Assembly (NCBI GenBank): GCA_022843145.1
Contig: JALHOF010000023.1
Location: 1-50,931 of the forward strand
Direction: 5' to 3'
Source of the DNA: Hyphomicrobium sp.
GTDB taxonomy: Bacteria; Pseudomonadota; Alphaproteobacteria; Rhizobiales; Hyphomicrobiaceae
DNA: 50,931 nucleotides
In this document: in pieces, positions 41,364 through 50,274 of the stretch
Numbering within the stretch: the first letter of the stretch is position 1
Layout: every line of letters begins with the position of its first letter
The notes under the pieces: generated by a model
What the model was told of the DNA's origin: nothing
Seen by the model: only the letters and a program-made list of their open reading frames with translations
The model's database searches: none
Made by a program: the position numbers and the translations under genes

Positions 41364-42404
41364 ATGAAGAGCAATACTGCGCGCGGCGCCTTGTCCGCCG
41401 TCATTGCCTGCGCCGCCGGTTTCTCGCTGGCGTCCACCGCCGCCCGCGCCGAAGCGCAGGTGAATATCTACTCCTACCGCGAACCGGCCCTCATCGATCC
41501 TCTGCTGAAGGCATTCACCGCCAAGACCGGGATCAAGGCCAACGTCGTGTTCGCAAAGGACGGCCTCAATGAGCGCCTCGCGGCCGAAGGCCAGAACAGT
41601 CCCGCCGATCTACTTTTCACGGTCGATGCCGGCCGTTTGTCCGAAGCGAAGGCCGCCGGAATCACCCAGCCGGTCAAGAGCGACACGCTGACGGGGCTGC
41701 CGGCGTCTTTCCGCGATCCCGAAGGTCACTGGTTTGGCCTGACCATGCGCTCGCGCGTCATCTATGCGTCGAAGGATCGCGTGAAGCAGGGTTCGATCAC
41801 CTACGAAGAACTCGCCGATCCGAAGTGGAAGGGCAAGCTGTGCACGCGCTCGGGCCAGCACGTCTATAATACGTCTCTCGCCGCGACAATGATCGCGCAC
41901 AAGGGCGAAGCCGCCACAGAGACCTGGCTCAAAGGCATGAAGGACAACCTCGCGCGCAAGCCCGCCGGCGGCGACCGCGAGCAGGTACGCGACGTGCAAG
42001 CCGGACTTTGCGACATCGCGCTCGGCAACACCTACTACATGGCGGCGATGCAGAAGAACCCGGAGCAAAAGGCCTGGGCCGACAGCGTCCGCATCATCTT
42101 CCCCAATGCCGGCGATCGCGGCAGCCACGTCAACATCTCCGGCATGGCGATGGCGAAGAACGCCCCCAACAAGGACAGCGCGCTTAAGCTGATGGACTTC
42201 CTCGCGTCGGACGAAGGGCAGAAGATCTACGCCGAAGTGATCAACGAGTATCCGGTTAGCCCGAAGGTCGCGCCGTCCGAGCTGGTCAAGAGCTGGGGCA
42301 CGCTGAAGCCCGATCAGCTTCCGCTCGACAACATCGCCAAGTATCGCAAGAAGGCGTCGGAGCTGGCCGACAAGGTCGGTTTCGATGCGGGTCCCGGGAC
42401 CTGA
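41364..42404 (+). CDS. Fe(III) ABC transporter substrate-binding protein (FbpA/FutA type)
   Basis: A 346-aa periplasmic ferric-ion receptor. The signal peptide (A-L-S-A-V-I-A-C-A-A-G-F-S-L-A-S-T-A-A-R-A) is followed by V-N-I-Y-S-Y-R-E-P. The paired iron-ligand tyrosines are in G-N-T-Y-Y-M-A-A-M. The domain pattern A-D-L-L-F-T-V-D-A-G-R and W-K-G-K-L-C-T-R-S-G is typical. The start at 41364 gives a normal leader; a 12-residue extension from 41328 is possible. No permease or ATPase gene follows, so it is an orphan receptor in this window. Regulation by iron through the upstream Irr-like box is likely. Confidence 0.9.
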   Translation: MKSNTARGALSAVIACAAGFSLASTAARAEAQVNIYSYREPALIDPLLKAFTAKTGIKANVVFAKDGLNERLAAEGQNSPADLLFTVDAGRLSEAKAAGITQPVKSDTLTGLPASFRDPEGHWFGLTMRSRVIYASKDRVKQGSITYEELADPKWKGKLCTRSGQHVYNTSLAATMIAHKGEAATETWLKGMKDNLARKPAGGDREQVRDVQAGLCDIALGNTYYMAAMQKNPEQKAWADSVRIIFPNAGDRGSHVNISGMAMAKNAPNKDSALKLMDFLASDEGQKIYAEVINEYPVSPKVAPSELVKSWGTLKPDQLPLDNIAKYRKKASELADKVGFDAGPGT

Positions 42405-42427
42405 TCGGCGGGGTAAGGCGTTCGGCG

Positions 42428-42472
42428 CGCGAGCGGAACAGCCGAGGCTGCGGTCTCGTTAATCCGCTCGCG
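42428..42472 (+). terminator. Stem-loop after the iron-binding protein gene
   Basis: Outer arms cgcgagcgg (42428-42436) and ccgctcgcg (42464-42472) enclose a small hairpin cagcc-ga-ggctg. There is no T-run. It lies just beyond the stop codon and probably acts as terminator or mRNA stabiliser. Confidence 0.6.
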
Positions 42473-42592
42473 GCGCAATGGACTGCGATGTCCCACGGTC
42501 GTGCGATGCCCGGGACGGGATTTTCCTCTGAATGACCCTGGTCCTGTGAAGACGCTGGTATCGCGAATACGCTGGGCGGCGAGGCTGAGACG

Positions 42593-43168
42593 ATGATCCG
42601 GAAGACGAGAAGCCCCAAGGTATCGACATGCGGAACGAGCCCGGCGGCTGAGACGTGCCCGCTGAGGCTCGTAACGGCGGAATTGCCGCAGTTTCAGATT
42701 GCTGGGCCTGAACGGCTCGTCGGTCTCGGCTTCCGCTTCTGGATGCACGGCCAGCGATCGGGCGATATCCGGTCGTGGGAAAAGGCGTGGTCGCTCTATT
42801 GCGGCATGTTCGGGCCGATGCGGGCCAAGCTCGCGGTTGGGGCGCTGTCGAATTGGGTCGGCGCGTTGGGCTCCGCCTCGCATCGCGAAATCGAGATCGG
42901 CGCCGGCCATTGCAGCGATTTCTGCCGCGACGAGTGCTTGGCCATCTCGATGATCGCGGCTTGCCAGCACCGGACCTGCCCCGCCATGCGCGCGTGCGCG
43001 TTCGCTCTGATCGAACGTGGTCAAAGTGACACCCGCCAGATCGACGATGTCGCGACACCCGCACAGTCGTTCGCCGACACGCTGTCGTCGCTCGATCAGG
43101 TTTTGTCGCAAAGCTCTATCGTCATGGCGAACGGCAATTTCGCGACCGTCAATCAGCTCCCGAGCTGA
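42593..43168 (+). CDS. Conserved-looking hypothetical protein with Cys-rich centre
   Basis: A 191-aa soluble protein. The middle part is aromatic (L-G-F-R-F-W-M-H-G, S-W-E-K-A-W-S-L-Y) and the second half holds five cysteines (G-H-C-S-D-F-C-R-D-E-C, A-C-Q-H-R-T-C-P-A-M-R-A-C) that could bind a metal or cluster. I recall proteins of this general look in Hyphomicrobiales, without known function. The antisense strand is also open here (42314-43207), but its composition (Arg-rich, no domain) makes it the less likely reading. Confidence 0.6.
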   Translation: MIRKTRSPKVSTCGTSPAAETCPLRLVTAELPQFQIAGPERLVGLGFRFWMHGQRSGDIRSWEKAWSLYCGMFGPMRAKLAVGALSNWVGALGSASHREIEIGAGHCSDFCRDECLAISMIAACQHRTCPAMRACAFALIERGQSDTRQIDDVATPAQSFADTLSSLDQVLSQSSIVMANGNFATVNQLPS

Positions 43169-43925
43169 GCGCCTGCGATAGACCTTCATCTCGCCCGTCA
43201 GTCCCATGCGGCGAATACCGGATCGCTGCCCGCCGTTTCGGCGGCGTGCGCGTCATCCCCGGGTCGTGGCTCACCGCGCACAAAGAGCGGCCAACTCGTC
43301 GGTGTTCATACCGAGCCCGGTCACGCCGCCAAGCGTGAGGTTTGCCGGCAGATGCGAACGGCCGGCGCTCATGAGATCGAGATCGCGCATGCCGTCGCGG
43401 AGTAGGCCCGCATAAAGGTCCGTGATGTGTCCGATCGCGCGGCGGTCGATATGCGCCACGAAGCGCGGCTTGGAGCGTACACAGGCCGTCTCGCGTGGGG
43501 CTCTAGGCCGGAGGAGCACGTTCAGGCTGGCGACACGGCTGGAAGAACAACAACCATATGAAAACACAAAACGTTCTCGATGCGCCAGATCGCGGCATCG
43601 GCGGCGCGCGCGTCGCCGATTGCTATTGGCTCAGACAAAAATGATATCGGGTTCGGTCTGCGCGTTCGGAACGGGACTTTTCGCCCGAGTCGCAATGGTT
43701 TCAAGCGGCAGTGGCGGAGAGGAAGGGGTACATCTTTAAGATTTTATCGTTTTATTACAATTTGTTGCTGTATCATGCGAACAGAAGAACCCTAACAATC
43801 ACCCTGTTGGACGCCACAAATGTCGGTGGCTGCGGGGCGTGCTTCGACCGAGACTTGAGCTGCAGCTGTTAGCCGCTGGCAATCTTAGCCGAAGCGTCCG
43901 CACTCCATGATCGGCTTCTGACGCC
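43169..43925. other. Gene-poor stretch before the IS110 remnant
   Basis: About 750 bp without a confident gene. On the minus strand 43271-43567 encodes 98 residues with a protein-like end (Y-A-G-L-L-R-D-G-M-R-D-L-D-L-M-S-A-G-R), possibly the tail of a lost gene; I could not identify it. At 43735-43795 the DNA turns A/T-rich, unlike its surroundings, which suggests transferred or promoter DNA. Confidence 0.4.
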
Positions 43926-44132
43926 TTGCCGCGAACTACGGCAGACTGCCCCGTTGCGGCAAGGGCAACGGAGCGGCGCAGTTCGCCGCAGGTGCGCCGC
44001 TTCATAACGGTGCCAGGCGTCGGACCGATCACGGCGCTCTGCTCTCTAGCCACGAAAGTTGGGTCAACGACTTCAGCTTTTTCCAGTTCCGGAAATAGTT
44101 TCGGCACCGGCAGGAAGATCCCAGCTCGATAG
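43926..44132 (+). pseudogene. IS110-family transposase remnant
   Basis: The translation holds R-R-F-I-T-V-P-G-V-G-P-I-T-A-L-C-S-L-A-T, the conserved C-terminal (transposase_20) motif of IS110 transposases. The rest of the roughly 340-aa enzyme is missing on both sides and the frame stops soon after. The DEDD catalytic domain was not found, so it is a dead fragment. Confidence 0.65.
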
Positions 44133-44252
44133 CTGGGGCGAACTTGATAGCAATTGTCGGAACGTGCCCACGGCTTACCTCAGCGACCACCGCTGGCAGA
44201 ACAGCCCAACATCCGAAGAAAGGGGGCGTGCGGTTGGACGTATCGATGGGGA

Positions 44253-44855
44253 TCAGTGCCGAATTGTCGGCCGGTCGGCGCCCGCGATCCGTACAATTTC
44301 ACGCGCAATGGCTTCCGGTGAGAGAATAAAATCGATACATCCGCTGGCGATCGCGCTTGCCGGCATGTCGGGCTGACCCGCTGTCTCGAGCTTTTGGGCG
44401 ATGGTAATTCCGCCCACATCTTTGATGCCGCATAAGGCATCAGCGCCGTCGCCATCGTAGCCGGAGACAATGACGGCAATCAATTTTCCATCCCAGTTTT
44501 CGGTCAATGATCGCAGAAAAACCGTGATCACGTCGGGCCAACCGCGCGGCTTTGAAATAGGCTCGAGTCGGAACTGGCCATCCTGGACATGCAGATCACG
44601 TTGGGGTGGGATGATGAACACGTGGTCGGGGCGGAGGTCCAGCCCTTCGGTGATCAATCGAACCGGCATCTGTGTAACGCGTGGCAGGATTTCGTGCAGC
44701 TTGGTGTCGACGGTTCGGAGATGATTGACGATGACGATCGCAACACCCATGTCGGACGGAAGATGCTTCAGCAAACGGATGTAGGCATCGAGGCCTCCGG
44801 CTGAACCGCCGACACAGACGACAGGAAAGTCCTTCGAAACCTTCATTGCGATCAT
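44253..44855 (-). CDS. Stand-alone CheB-type methylesterase
   Basis: A 200-aa protein consisting only of the CheB catalytic domain, with no receiver domain. The triad is visible: S18 (V-G-G-S-A-G-G), H45 (V-N-H-L) and D136 (G-Y-D-G-D-G-A). I-P-P-x-x-R-D-L-H-V is also typical. Such proteins demethylate or deamidate chemoreceptor glutamates, or act in CheB/CheR fusion-type stress systems. No cheR or receptor is in the window. It is flanked by an IS110 remnant on one side and by sodC on the other. Without the receiver domain it is probably always active or controlled by partner binding. Confidence 0.85.
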   Translation of the reverse strand: MIAMKVSKDFPVVCVGGSAGGLDAYIRLLKHLPSDMGVAIVIVNHLRTVDTKLHEILPRVTQMPVRLITEGLDLRPDHVFIIPPQRDLHVQDGQFRLEPISKPRGWPDVITVFLRSLTENWDGKLIAVIVSGYDGDGADALCGIKDVGGITIAQKLETAGQPDMPASAIASGCIDFILSPEAIAREIVRIAGADRPTIRH

Positions 44856-45153
44856 TGACGTTCACTCTGCAGCGCGCTTGGCCCACTTGAAGTCCCGCGA
44901 CACCCCCGCAACATCACAGCTCTGGGCATCAAACAGAGCGCAGTTCGGTGTTTCGATGAGAATTCACTTCTACGCCGTCGCTTGATCCGAGCGAGCGACT
45001 GGCTCGCACAGTATTTCGACGGGCTTGTCGGAGTACGATTTCGGCAAGTGCCAGCGTCGGCTCGAAAAAGCTGATCGCCATCCTATCGCTAAGAAGACCA
45101 TGAGACTGCTTGCCCGGGTGAGTCCTCCATTGCTTGAGGCGCGCTGCGTCCCG

Positions 45154-45687
45154 CTATTTCGGAACGACTGCGCAGGCGATGCGCTTATCCCCGCCCCCGT
45201 CCTTGGGATTTTCCGAGTACGTATCGCCGCCCTCGTGAATCATCAGAGCGCGGCCGCGAATTTCTTGCGCGGTAAGTCTGTCGCTAACCACAGTCTGGTC
45301 CACGCCTGCTTCGGTCGCCTTCAAGAGGGGCAGGTCGCCCTTGTGACCGGCACCCTTCGGTCCCTTGTGACTGCCGGCCTTGTCGGGATCGTAATGGGGG
45401 CCCGCTGCTTCGCCCGCCGCCATTTTGCCATCCTTCATCGCCGGCGCGCAGGATCCCTTTTCATGCAAATGGAAGCCGTGATCGCCCGCAGGGACGCCTT
45501 TCGCCGCGATGACAACTTTGATTGAGGCGCCGCTCTTGGTCTCTGAGATAGCGATTGTTCCGATTATCTTTTCAACACCGCTTTCGGAGATCCTGTGGAT
45601 GTCGACTGTGGTCTGCTCCGCAACAGCGAAGCCAGTGGCGACGACGGAAAGCGCCGATGCCACAATAATTAGGCCGCTAGTGTTCAT
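45154..45687 (-). CDS. sodC: Cu,Zn superoxide dismutase, exported
   Basis: Periplasmic enzyme that disproportionates superoxide. The signal peptide (G-L-I-I-V-A-S-A-L-S-V-V-A-T-G) ends near A-V-A at 21-23. Copper ligands are H73 and H75 (G-F-H-L-H-E), H98 and H151 (M-I-H-E-G-G-D); zinc ligands are in H98, H107, H115 and D118 (G-A-G-H-K-G-D). The disulfide pair is C80 and C172 (R-I-A-C-A). 177 aa, normal. About 300 bp separate its end from the CheB-type gene; nothing recognisable was seen there. Confidence 0.95.
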   Translation of the reverse strand: MNTSGLIIVASALSVVATGFAVAEQTTVDIHRISESGVEKIIGTIAISETKSGASIKVVIAAKGVPAGDHGFHLHEKGSCAPAMKDGKMAAGEAAGPHYDPDKAGSHKGPKGAGHKGDLPLLKATEAGVDQTVVSDRLTAQEIRGRALMIHEGGDTYSENPKDGGGDKRIACAVVPK

Positions 45688-46341
45688 GTTCTTCGTCCTC
45701 CGGGAACTAGGCCTCTGATTTTAACCAACGTGCGAGCTGTAATCGCAGTTCCGCTAGATTACCGTAATGTCGATGCGCGAGGCATCGTCCGGCCGCCATT
45801 CGAAATATCTGCGCGCCCTATTCCCAGGATCAGTTTTCTAGTCCGACCTCCCGCGCACCGAGCGTGAAATAGCGCTCGAACACCACGGCGCCTCGCGCGG
45901 TGGCAAATTGTTCCCGCTCGCATCCAGCGTCACGCCAGACCATTCGCGCTGCGAAACAGAAATGCCAGCCGGCCGCCCAACTCCTCCTCGTTGCCGCGCG
46001 GATCGGAAGCGATGGACGCCATACCGACCGGGTGCCGCTCCGAAGGGGCGGGATTCTGGCCCTCGACGTGTCCGGGGCTGAGCGGGTCCGCTTTGGTCAT
46101 GCAGGTGGTCCTAGAACTCGGTGTGGCTTCATGGCGTGCGGACAACCTTGATGCAGCCACGCTCCTTGTCGCGGAACTTCTAACCCCCAGCCTAAACCCG
46201 CGCATAGCGGCTTGGTGCCTTAGAAGCGAGCGAACCCTTCGATGGCATACTGGAAGGCATACTGGAACATTTTGAAGTTGAAGGCCGTTCTGTGAGTGAA
46301 CGCCTCGCAGTCTCTGTTACCTCTCGGAAGGACGCAATGAC
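45688..46341. other. Intergenic stretch with one possible small gene
   Basis: About 650 bp. Apart from the possible small reading frame at 45930-46100 it shows no supported gene. An Ala/Leu-coding stretch near 46120-46280 on the plus strand is too short and unconserved-looking to call. The ribosome binding site of the next gene (ctctcggaagg) lies at its right end. Confidence 0.4.
45930..46100 (-). CDS. Possible 56-aa hydrophilic protein
   Basis: Starts M-T-K-A-D-P-L-S-P-G-H-V-E-G-Q and ends G-N-E-E-E-L-G-G-R-L-A-F-L-F-R-S-A-N-G-L-A. The composition is that of a real small soluble protein, and aggaccacctgc stands before the ATG. No family is named. Confidence is low because the frame is short. 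Confidence 0.35.
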   Translation of the reverse strand: MTKADPLSPGHVEGQNPAPSERHPVGMASIASDPRGNEEELGGRLAFLFRSANGLA

Positions 46342-47658
46342 ATGCCGCATGATTTGCGAAGACTGTCGATCATTACCGTCGCAGTGCTTCTGGGTTCATG
46401 CGGGGAGGTCGCGCAATTAAGCGACAAGTCCGATCATGGTCCGGATCCGAAATTGCCGCAGCCTACCGAAACGCTGCTCCCTACGGTGGACGTTGCGAAG
46501 GCAGTCGGTTGGCCGGAGGGGCGCAAACCCAGCGCGCCAGGCGGGCTGGTGGTCACTTCGTTCGCCGACGGGCTCGAGCATCCGAGGTGGATGCTGGTCC
46601 TTCCAAACGGCGATGTCCTCGTGGCAGAAAGCAATGCTCCAGATCGACCAGATGACAATAAGGGAGTCAAGGCCTGGGTCATGGGTTTGCTGAAGAAACG
46701 CGCCGGAGCGGGCGTGAAGAGTGCGAACCGCATCACTTTACTTCGCGATGCGAACGGCGACGGCACCGCCGAAATCAAGACCGTCTTCGCCAGCAATTTG
46801 AATTCGCCGTTCGGGATGGCACTTATCAATGACACTCTCTACGTCGCGAACACCGACGCGCTCGTCAAATTCAAATACGCCGACGGCCAGCAAACGGTCG
46901 AAGGGCCGCCTGAGAAAGTCGCGGATTTACCAGCCGGACCGATCAATCATCATTGGACAAAGAACGTCATCGCAAGCCGCGACGGCCGGAAGCTCTACGT
47001 CACTGTCGGATCGAACAGCAATGTAGCGGAGAACGGGATCGATGCAGAAAATCGGCGCGCCGGCATCCTGGAGATCGACCCCGCCACTGGGGGAAGCAGG
47101 GTCTTCGCGTCCGGACTTCGCAATCCGAACGGTTTGGCATGGGAGCCGCTGACGGGAGCACTCTGGACTACGGTCAACGAACGCGACGAATTGGGAAGCG
47201 ATCTTGTTCCCGATTACATGACCTCGGTACGTGACGGTGGCTTTTACGGCTGGCCCTATAGTTATTTTGGACAGGTCGTCGATTCGCGCGTTCCGGCGCG
47301 ACCCGAACTCGTTGCCAAAGCGATCAAGCCGGATTACGCGCTAGGCGCCCATACGGCGTCCCTCGGCTTAACGTTTTATGAGGGCAAGGGATTGCCTGAT
47401 CGTTACATTGGAGGAGCCTTCATCGGCCAGCACGGGTCGTGGAACAGAACACCGAAAAGCGGGTACAAGGTCGTGCACGTACCGTTCTCCAACGGTATGC
47501 CAAGCGGCGCGACGGAAGACATGTTGACGGGCTTTCTCAGCGTGAAGGGCGAGGCCTATGGCCGGCCAGTCGGTGTGGCGGTCGACAGTCGCGGCGGACT
47601 ACTCGTTGCTGACGACGTCGGAAACCGTATTTGGCATGTATCTACGAGAAGCGAATAG
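46342..47658 (+). CDS. PQQ-type sugar dehydrogenase-like lipoprotein
   Basis: A 438-aa six-bladed beta-propeller protein of the glucose/sorbosone dehydrogenase family. The leader ends in a lipobox (L-L-G-S-C20), so it should be membrane-anchored in the periplasm. Propeller motifs include L-E-H-P-R-W-M-L-V-L-P-N-G-D-V-L-V-A-E, F-A-S-G-L-R-N-P-N-G-L-A-W-E-P, G-W-P-Y-S-Y-F-G and G-A-F-I-G-Q-H-G-S-W-N-R. These match L-sorbosone dehydrogenase-like proteins in which PQQ binding is often assumed but not shown. The start at 46342 follows a cggaagg site. It is followed at once by transposon debris. Confidence 0.87.
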   Translation: MPHDLRRLSIITVAVLLGSCGEVAQLSDKSDHGPDPKLPQPTETLLPTVDVAKAVGWPEGRKPSAPGGLVVTSFADGLEHPRWMLVLPNGDVLVAESNAPDRPDDNKGVKAWVMGLLKKRAGAGVKSANRITLLRDANGDGTAEIKTVFASNLNSPFGMALINDTLYVANTDALVKFKYADGQQTVEGPPEKVADLPAGPINHHWTKNVIASRDGRKLYVTVGSNSNVAENGIDAENRRAGILEIDPATGGSRVFASGLRNPNGLAWEPLTGALWTTVNERDELGSDLVPDYMTSVRDGGFYGWPYSYFGQVVDSRVPARPELVAKAIKPDYALGAHTASLGLTFYEGKGLPDRYIGGAFIGQHGSWNRTPKSGYKVVHVPFSNGMPSGATEDMLTGFLSVKGEAYGRPVGVAVDSRGGLLVADDVGNRIWHVSTRSE

Positions 47659-47759
47659 GCTCGCCCTTTGCAGCCTCACTGGTGATCGCTGCATGACACC
47701 GAGCGCGCAAGCGCGCGCCATCCGACAGAGTGGCCGCCGCGAAAACGACGACGGTAAGC

Positions 47760-47969
47760 GTGTTCAACTCGCCGCTGGCGCTGGTAGCTGCCCGCCGCAT
47801 CGATCAGCTGTTCGAGATCGAGCGCAAGATCAACGGCCGCACCGCCGCCGATCGGAGGAGCATGCGTTAGGAGCAAAGCGCACCGCTCACCGCCGACCTC
47901 GATGCCTGGATGCGCGACGAATGCACCAAGCTCTCGCGCGGCAGCGATATCGCCAAAGCCATGGACTAG
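47760..47969 (+). pseudogene. IS66-family transposase remnant
   Basis: The frame reads F-N-S-P-L-A-L-V-A-A-R-R-I-D-Q-L-F-E-I-E-R-K-I-N-G, then, beyond an in-frame TAG (47868), E-Q-S-A-P-L-T-A-D-L-D-A-W-M-R-D-E and further to a second TAG. This is the pre-C-terminal part of the IS66 TnpC transposase (R-R-I-D-A-L-F-x-I-E-R). Two stops and loss of the rest make it inactive. Confidence 0.7.
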
Positions 47970-48233
47970 GCCTTCAAGCCTTCGGCAGATGACGTCCTGG
48001 AGCATTTCTTTGTCGAGCGACAAGTCCGCCACGACCGCTTCAGCCGGTTGTTTTCTTCGTCAAGCTGGCGCGACCGCTTCACGTCGGTCGGCAGTAGCCC
48101 GCCAAACGCCTTCTTCCTGTTGAAGTAGGTCGCTTGGCTGATCCCCGACTTCCGGCCGATCTCCGCAACCTGCGTGCCCTCGTCACCCTCCTTGACGAAC
48201 GCGATGGCTCTCCGTGAACTTGGATGCCTTCAT
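47968..48233 (-). pseudogene. IS3-family OrfA remnant with frameshifts
   Basis: The minus strand begins M-K-A-S-K-F-T-E-S-H-R, shifts frame to A-F-V-K-E-G-D-E-G-T-Q-V-A-E-I-G-R-K-S-G-I-S-Q-A-T-Y-F, then shifts again to V-A-D-L-S-L-D-K-E-M-L-Q-D-V-I. These are consecutive parts of an IS3-family OrfA (helix-turn-helix and leucine zipper). At least two frameshifts and no OrfB mean it is dead. It abuts the IS66 remnant without a gap. Confidence 0.75.
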
Positions 48234-48430
48234 TGAAAGCCGCTTCTCCCTGGCCATGCCCAGATTGCAAAATTCTCAAACTTAAACTGGGCCGATTTTC
48301 GGGAAGCCGAACATTCCCGCTTTACTTTTGCAAGTCACACGCTTGCGCCTGCAAGGCACAGGCGTTGAGGTTGCAATCGCATTCGAAACAGTATTCGCCA
48401 CTTATTTTTTTGATGGGCTATCGTCACATC

Positions 48431-49336
48431 TTAGTCGGCAAATCCGTCACGCCGAAGCAATGCTTTGTTGATCGCAACCGCAGCTTTCGCACCTTCGGCG
48501 ATTGCCATCGAGATCATGAGAACGTCTCGCGAAACGTCGCCTGCCACGTAGACACCTGGAATAGTAGCTTCTTCTGTTTCGGGGTTGGTGACCACGCCGC
48601 CGTTTTCGTCGCGCAAACAGCCGAGCCGCTCCGAAAGATCGGAGGATTGATGGGAGCCAGTGGCAAAAAACAACGCGTCACGGACCAACGGTGGGCCCCA
48701 CTCGAAATGGATTTCCGCCAATCGGCCGTTGGCACCCACCAGTGCCGAAATAGGTTCCTGCCGCAGAGGAATTCCCCGCTGGCGGAGCTTCTCCGCACCG
48801 CAGCGGCTCACTTCACTCCCGTCACTGCAAGCCACAACATCCGCGATCCAGTGTCTCATCATGATGGCAAGGCCGATCACCTTTTCGCCCTTGGCGTAGG
48901 CCACGACCGGCTTGGCGGCATATTCAAAACCATCGCAGTAGAGGCAATGATGCACTGAAATGCCATACAGCTGTTCTATCCCATGAAGCTGCGGTAGATT
49001 GTCAATAATGCCGCTGGACAAAAGAACTTTCGAAGTAGTACCGGACGCGCCATCAGCACAAGCGTAGACGAAACCGCCAGGAACCGACCTGACGTCCATA
49101 ACGCGGGTGCCATGATGCGAAACTGTCGGGTATTTCAGGAGTTCTTGACGTGCAATGTTGAGCAGCGCAGACGGCGTTCGGCCTTCGTGACCAAGTAGCC
49201 CGTGGACAGCTTGCGAGACATTGTTGCGCGGCCGGCCGTCATCGCAAATGAGTGTCCGTCTGTGACACCTGCCGAGGACAAGGGCGGCGCTAAGCCCGGC
49301 AGGACCGCCGCCCACAATAAGTACATCAATCGTCAT
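48431..49336 (-). CDS. Thioredoxin-reductase-like FAD oxidoreductase
   Basis: A 301-aa flavoprotein of the NAD(P)/FAD-dependent (TrxB-like) class. The FAD-binding fold G-G-G-P-A-G lies at 9-14, the redox disulfide C131-L-Y-C134 (H-H-C-L-Y-C-D-G-F) is present, and the second FAD motif is V-Y-V-A-G-D-V-S-R. The usual G-x-G-x-x-A NADPH motif is replaced by V-A-Y-A-K-G-E-K-V-I-G-L, so cofactor use may differ from true TrxB. Similar proteins accompany antibiotic or stress gene sets. It is downstream of the IS debris on the opposite strand of the sugar dehydrogenase gene. The substrate is unknown. Confidence 0.85.
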   Translation of the reverse strand: MTIDVLIVGGGPAGLSAALVLGRCHRRTLICDDGRPRNNVSQAVHGLLGHEGRTPSALLNIARQELLKYPTVSHHGTRVMDVRSVPGGFVYACADGASGTTSKVLLSSGIIDNLPQLHGIEQLYGISVHHCLYCDGFEYAAKPVVAYAKGEKVIGLAIMMRHWIADVVACSDGSEVSRCGAEKLRQRGIPLRQEPISALVGANGRLAEIHFEWGPPLVRDALFFATGSHQSSDLSERLGCLRDENGGVVTNPETEEATIPGVYVAGDVSRDVLMISMAIAEGAKAAVAINKALLRRDGFAD

Positions 49337-50274
49337 TAAAGATTTTCAAACTCATCTTACAGGCGTCGGTGTTGCCACGAATATCAAGAACGCCGTTATC
49401 GGCCGTTGTTGATCCAGGAAGCGGTGAATGTTGACTGCTGACAGAGCCACGGACGTATTCGAACGCTGCTGAAACATCGCTGTCTCTCACGCTGCGAGAA
49501 ATGAACAGCCGAATAGGTCCTCAGCAAGTCCCTCCAGAAGCGGTGTGTGTATTGAAAAAGCTTCTGGAGGTAAAAGACGGTTCGGCCCTCCCGAGCCGCC
49601 TGACTTGCCCGCTGACGTGCGCAAACTAGCGCTAAGAAAGTAGGAATGTACTGATCTGGATTAGCCTATATTCACTCAAGCCGTTCGTGCAGACTTCAAT
49701 GCCTTGCGTCGCTTCAAGCGTATTGAGAACTCCTTGAGTCGGACGAATATACGAAGGGCGGACAATGACGATTTGTCATTTTAAGCAATTGCGACGGATC
49801 ACGCTCTCATGGTGCAATTGGGCATCTTCAATTTTTTAGTCGAGATGCGGAAACTGTTGCAGCAGCTTGCCGGGATAGCTGACGGCACTGAAATCGATAC
49901 TTTATCGCGTTTGCCGGAGGTCGGCGCAGCCGACTGTCGCACCACATCAGCAGCGCAATCTTCCTGTTCATCAAGCCGGTGGTCGAACTCGGCGTCGGCA
50001 ACAAGAGGGGCCGGCGGCATCGGTTCATGGGGGGACACGATGCCGCCGGATCGAGGGATGCAGCCTTGGCAAGCCATGGCGCCAACACTGTTCGACGGGG
50101 GGGACGGAACAGCATTGCCCTATAGGATCGACCGGTAGGTAGATCCGGAGGACCAAATTACTCGTGGCGCGTCCTGTTGACAGGGTCCAGACTCGGAACA
50201 TACCTACGAGCGCCCTTCGGCCCAAACATGGCTAAAAAAGCAGATCTTGAGCAACATAAGAACATCGATATTGA
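49337..50274. other. Long stretch without a supported gene
   Basis: About 940 bp. Signals seen are an 11-bp inverted repeat (49531-49570), an FNR/FixK-like half-conserved site (ctgatctggattag, 49651-49664) and a small hairpin aatgac/gtcatt (49764-49780). Short frames at 49800-50140 look random on both strands. It is probably decayed DNA between the flavoprotein gene and the truncated regulator. Confidence 0.5.
49531..49570. repeat. 11-bp perfect inverted repeat
   Basis: Arms cctccagaagc (49531-49541) and gcttctggagg (49560-49570) around an 18-nt loop rich in gt. There is no T-run. It lies about 195 bp upstream of the flavoprotein start and could be an operator or a structured RNA leader. Confidence 0.7.

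Noticed and set aside
42314-43207. 297-codon minus-strand frame opposite the Cys-rich hypothetical gene
   Set aside because: It overlaps the end of the iron-binding protein gene and is Arg-rich without domains; the plus-strand frame is more protein-like.
49651-49664. FNR/FixK-type box ctgatctggattag
   Set aside because: Three of ten defined positions deviate from TTGAT-N4-ATCAA and no gene start is within a reasonable distance, so it is mentioned but not called.
49809-50138. 109-codon plus-strand frame near the truncated regulator
   Set aside because: Protein-like only for its first 25 residues, then Ser/Gly-rich noise; nothing supports it on either strand.
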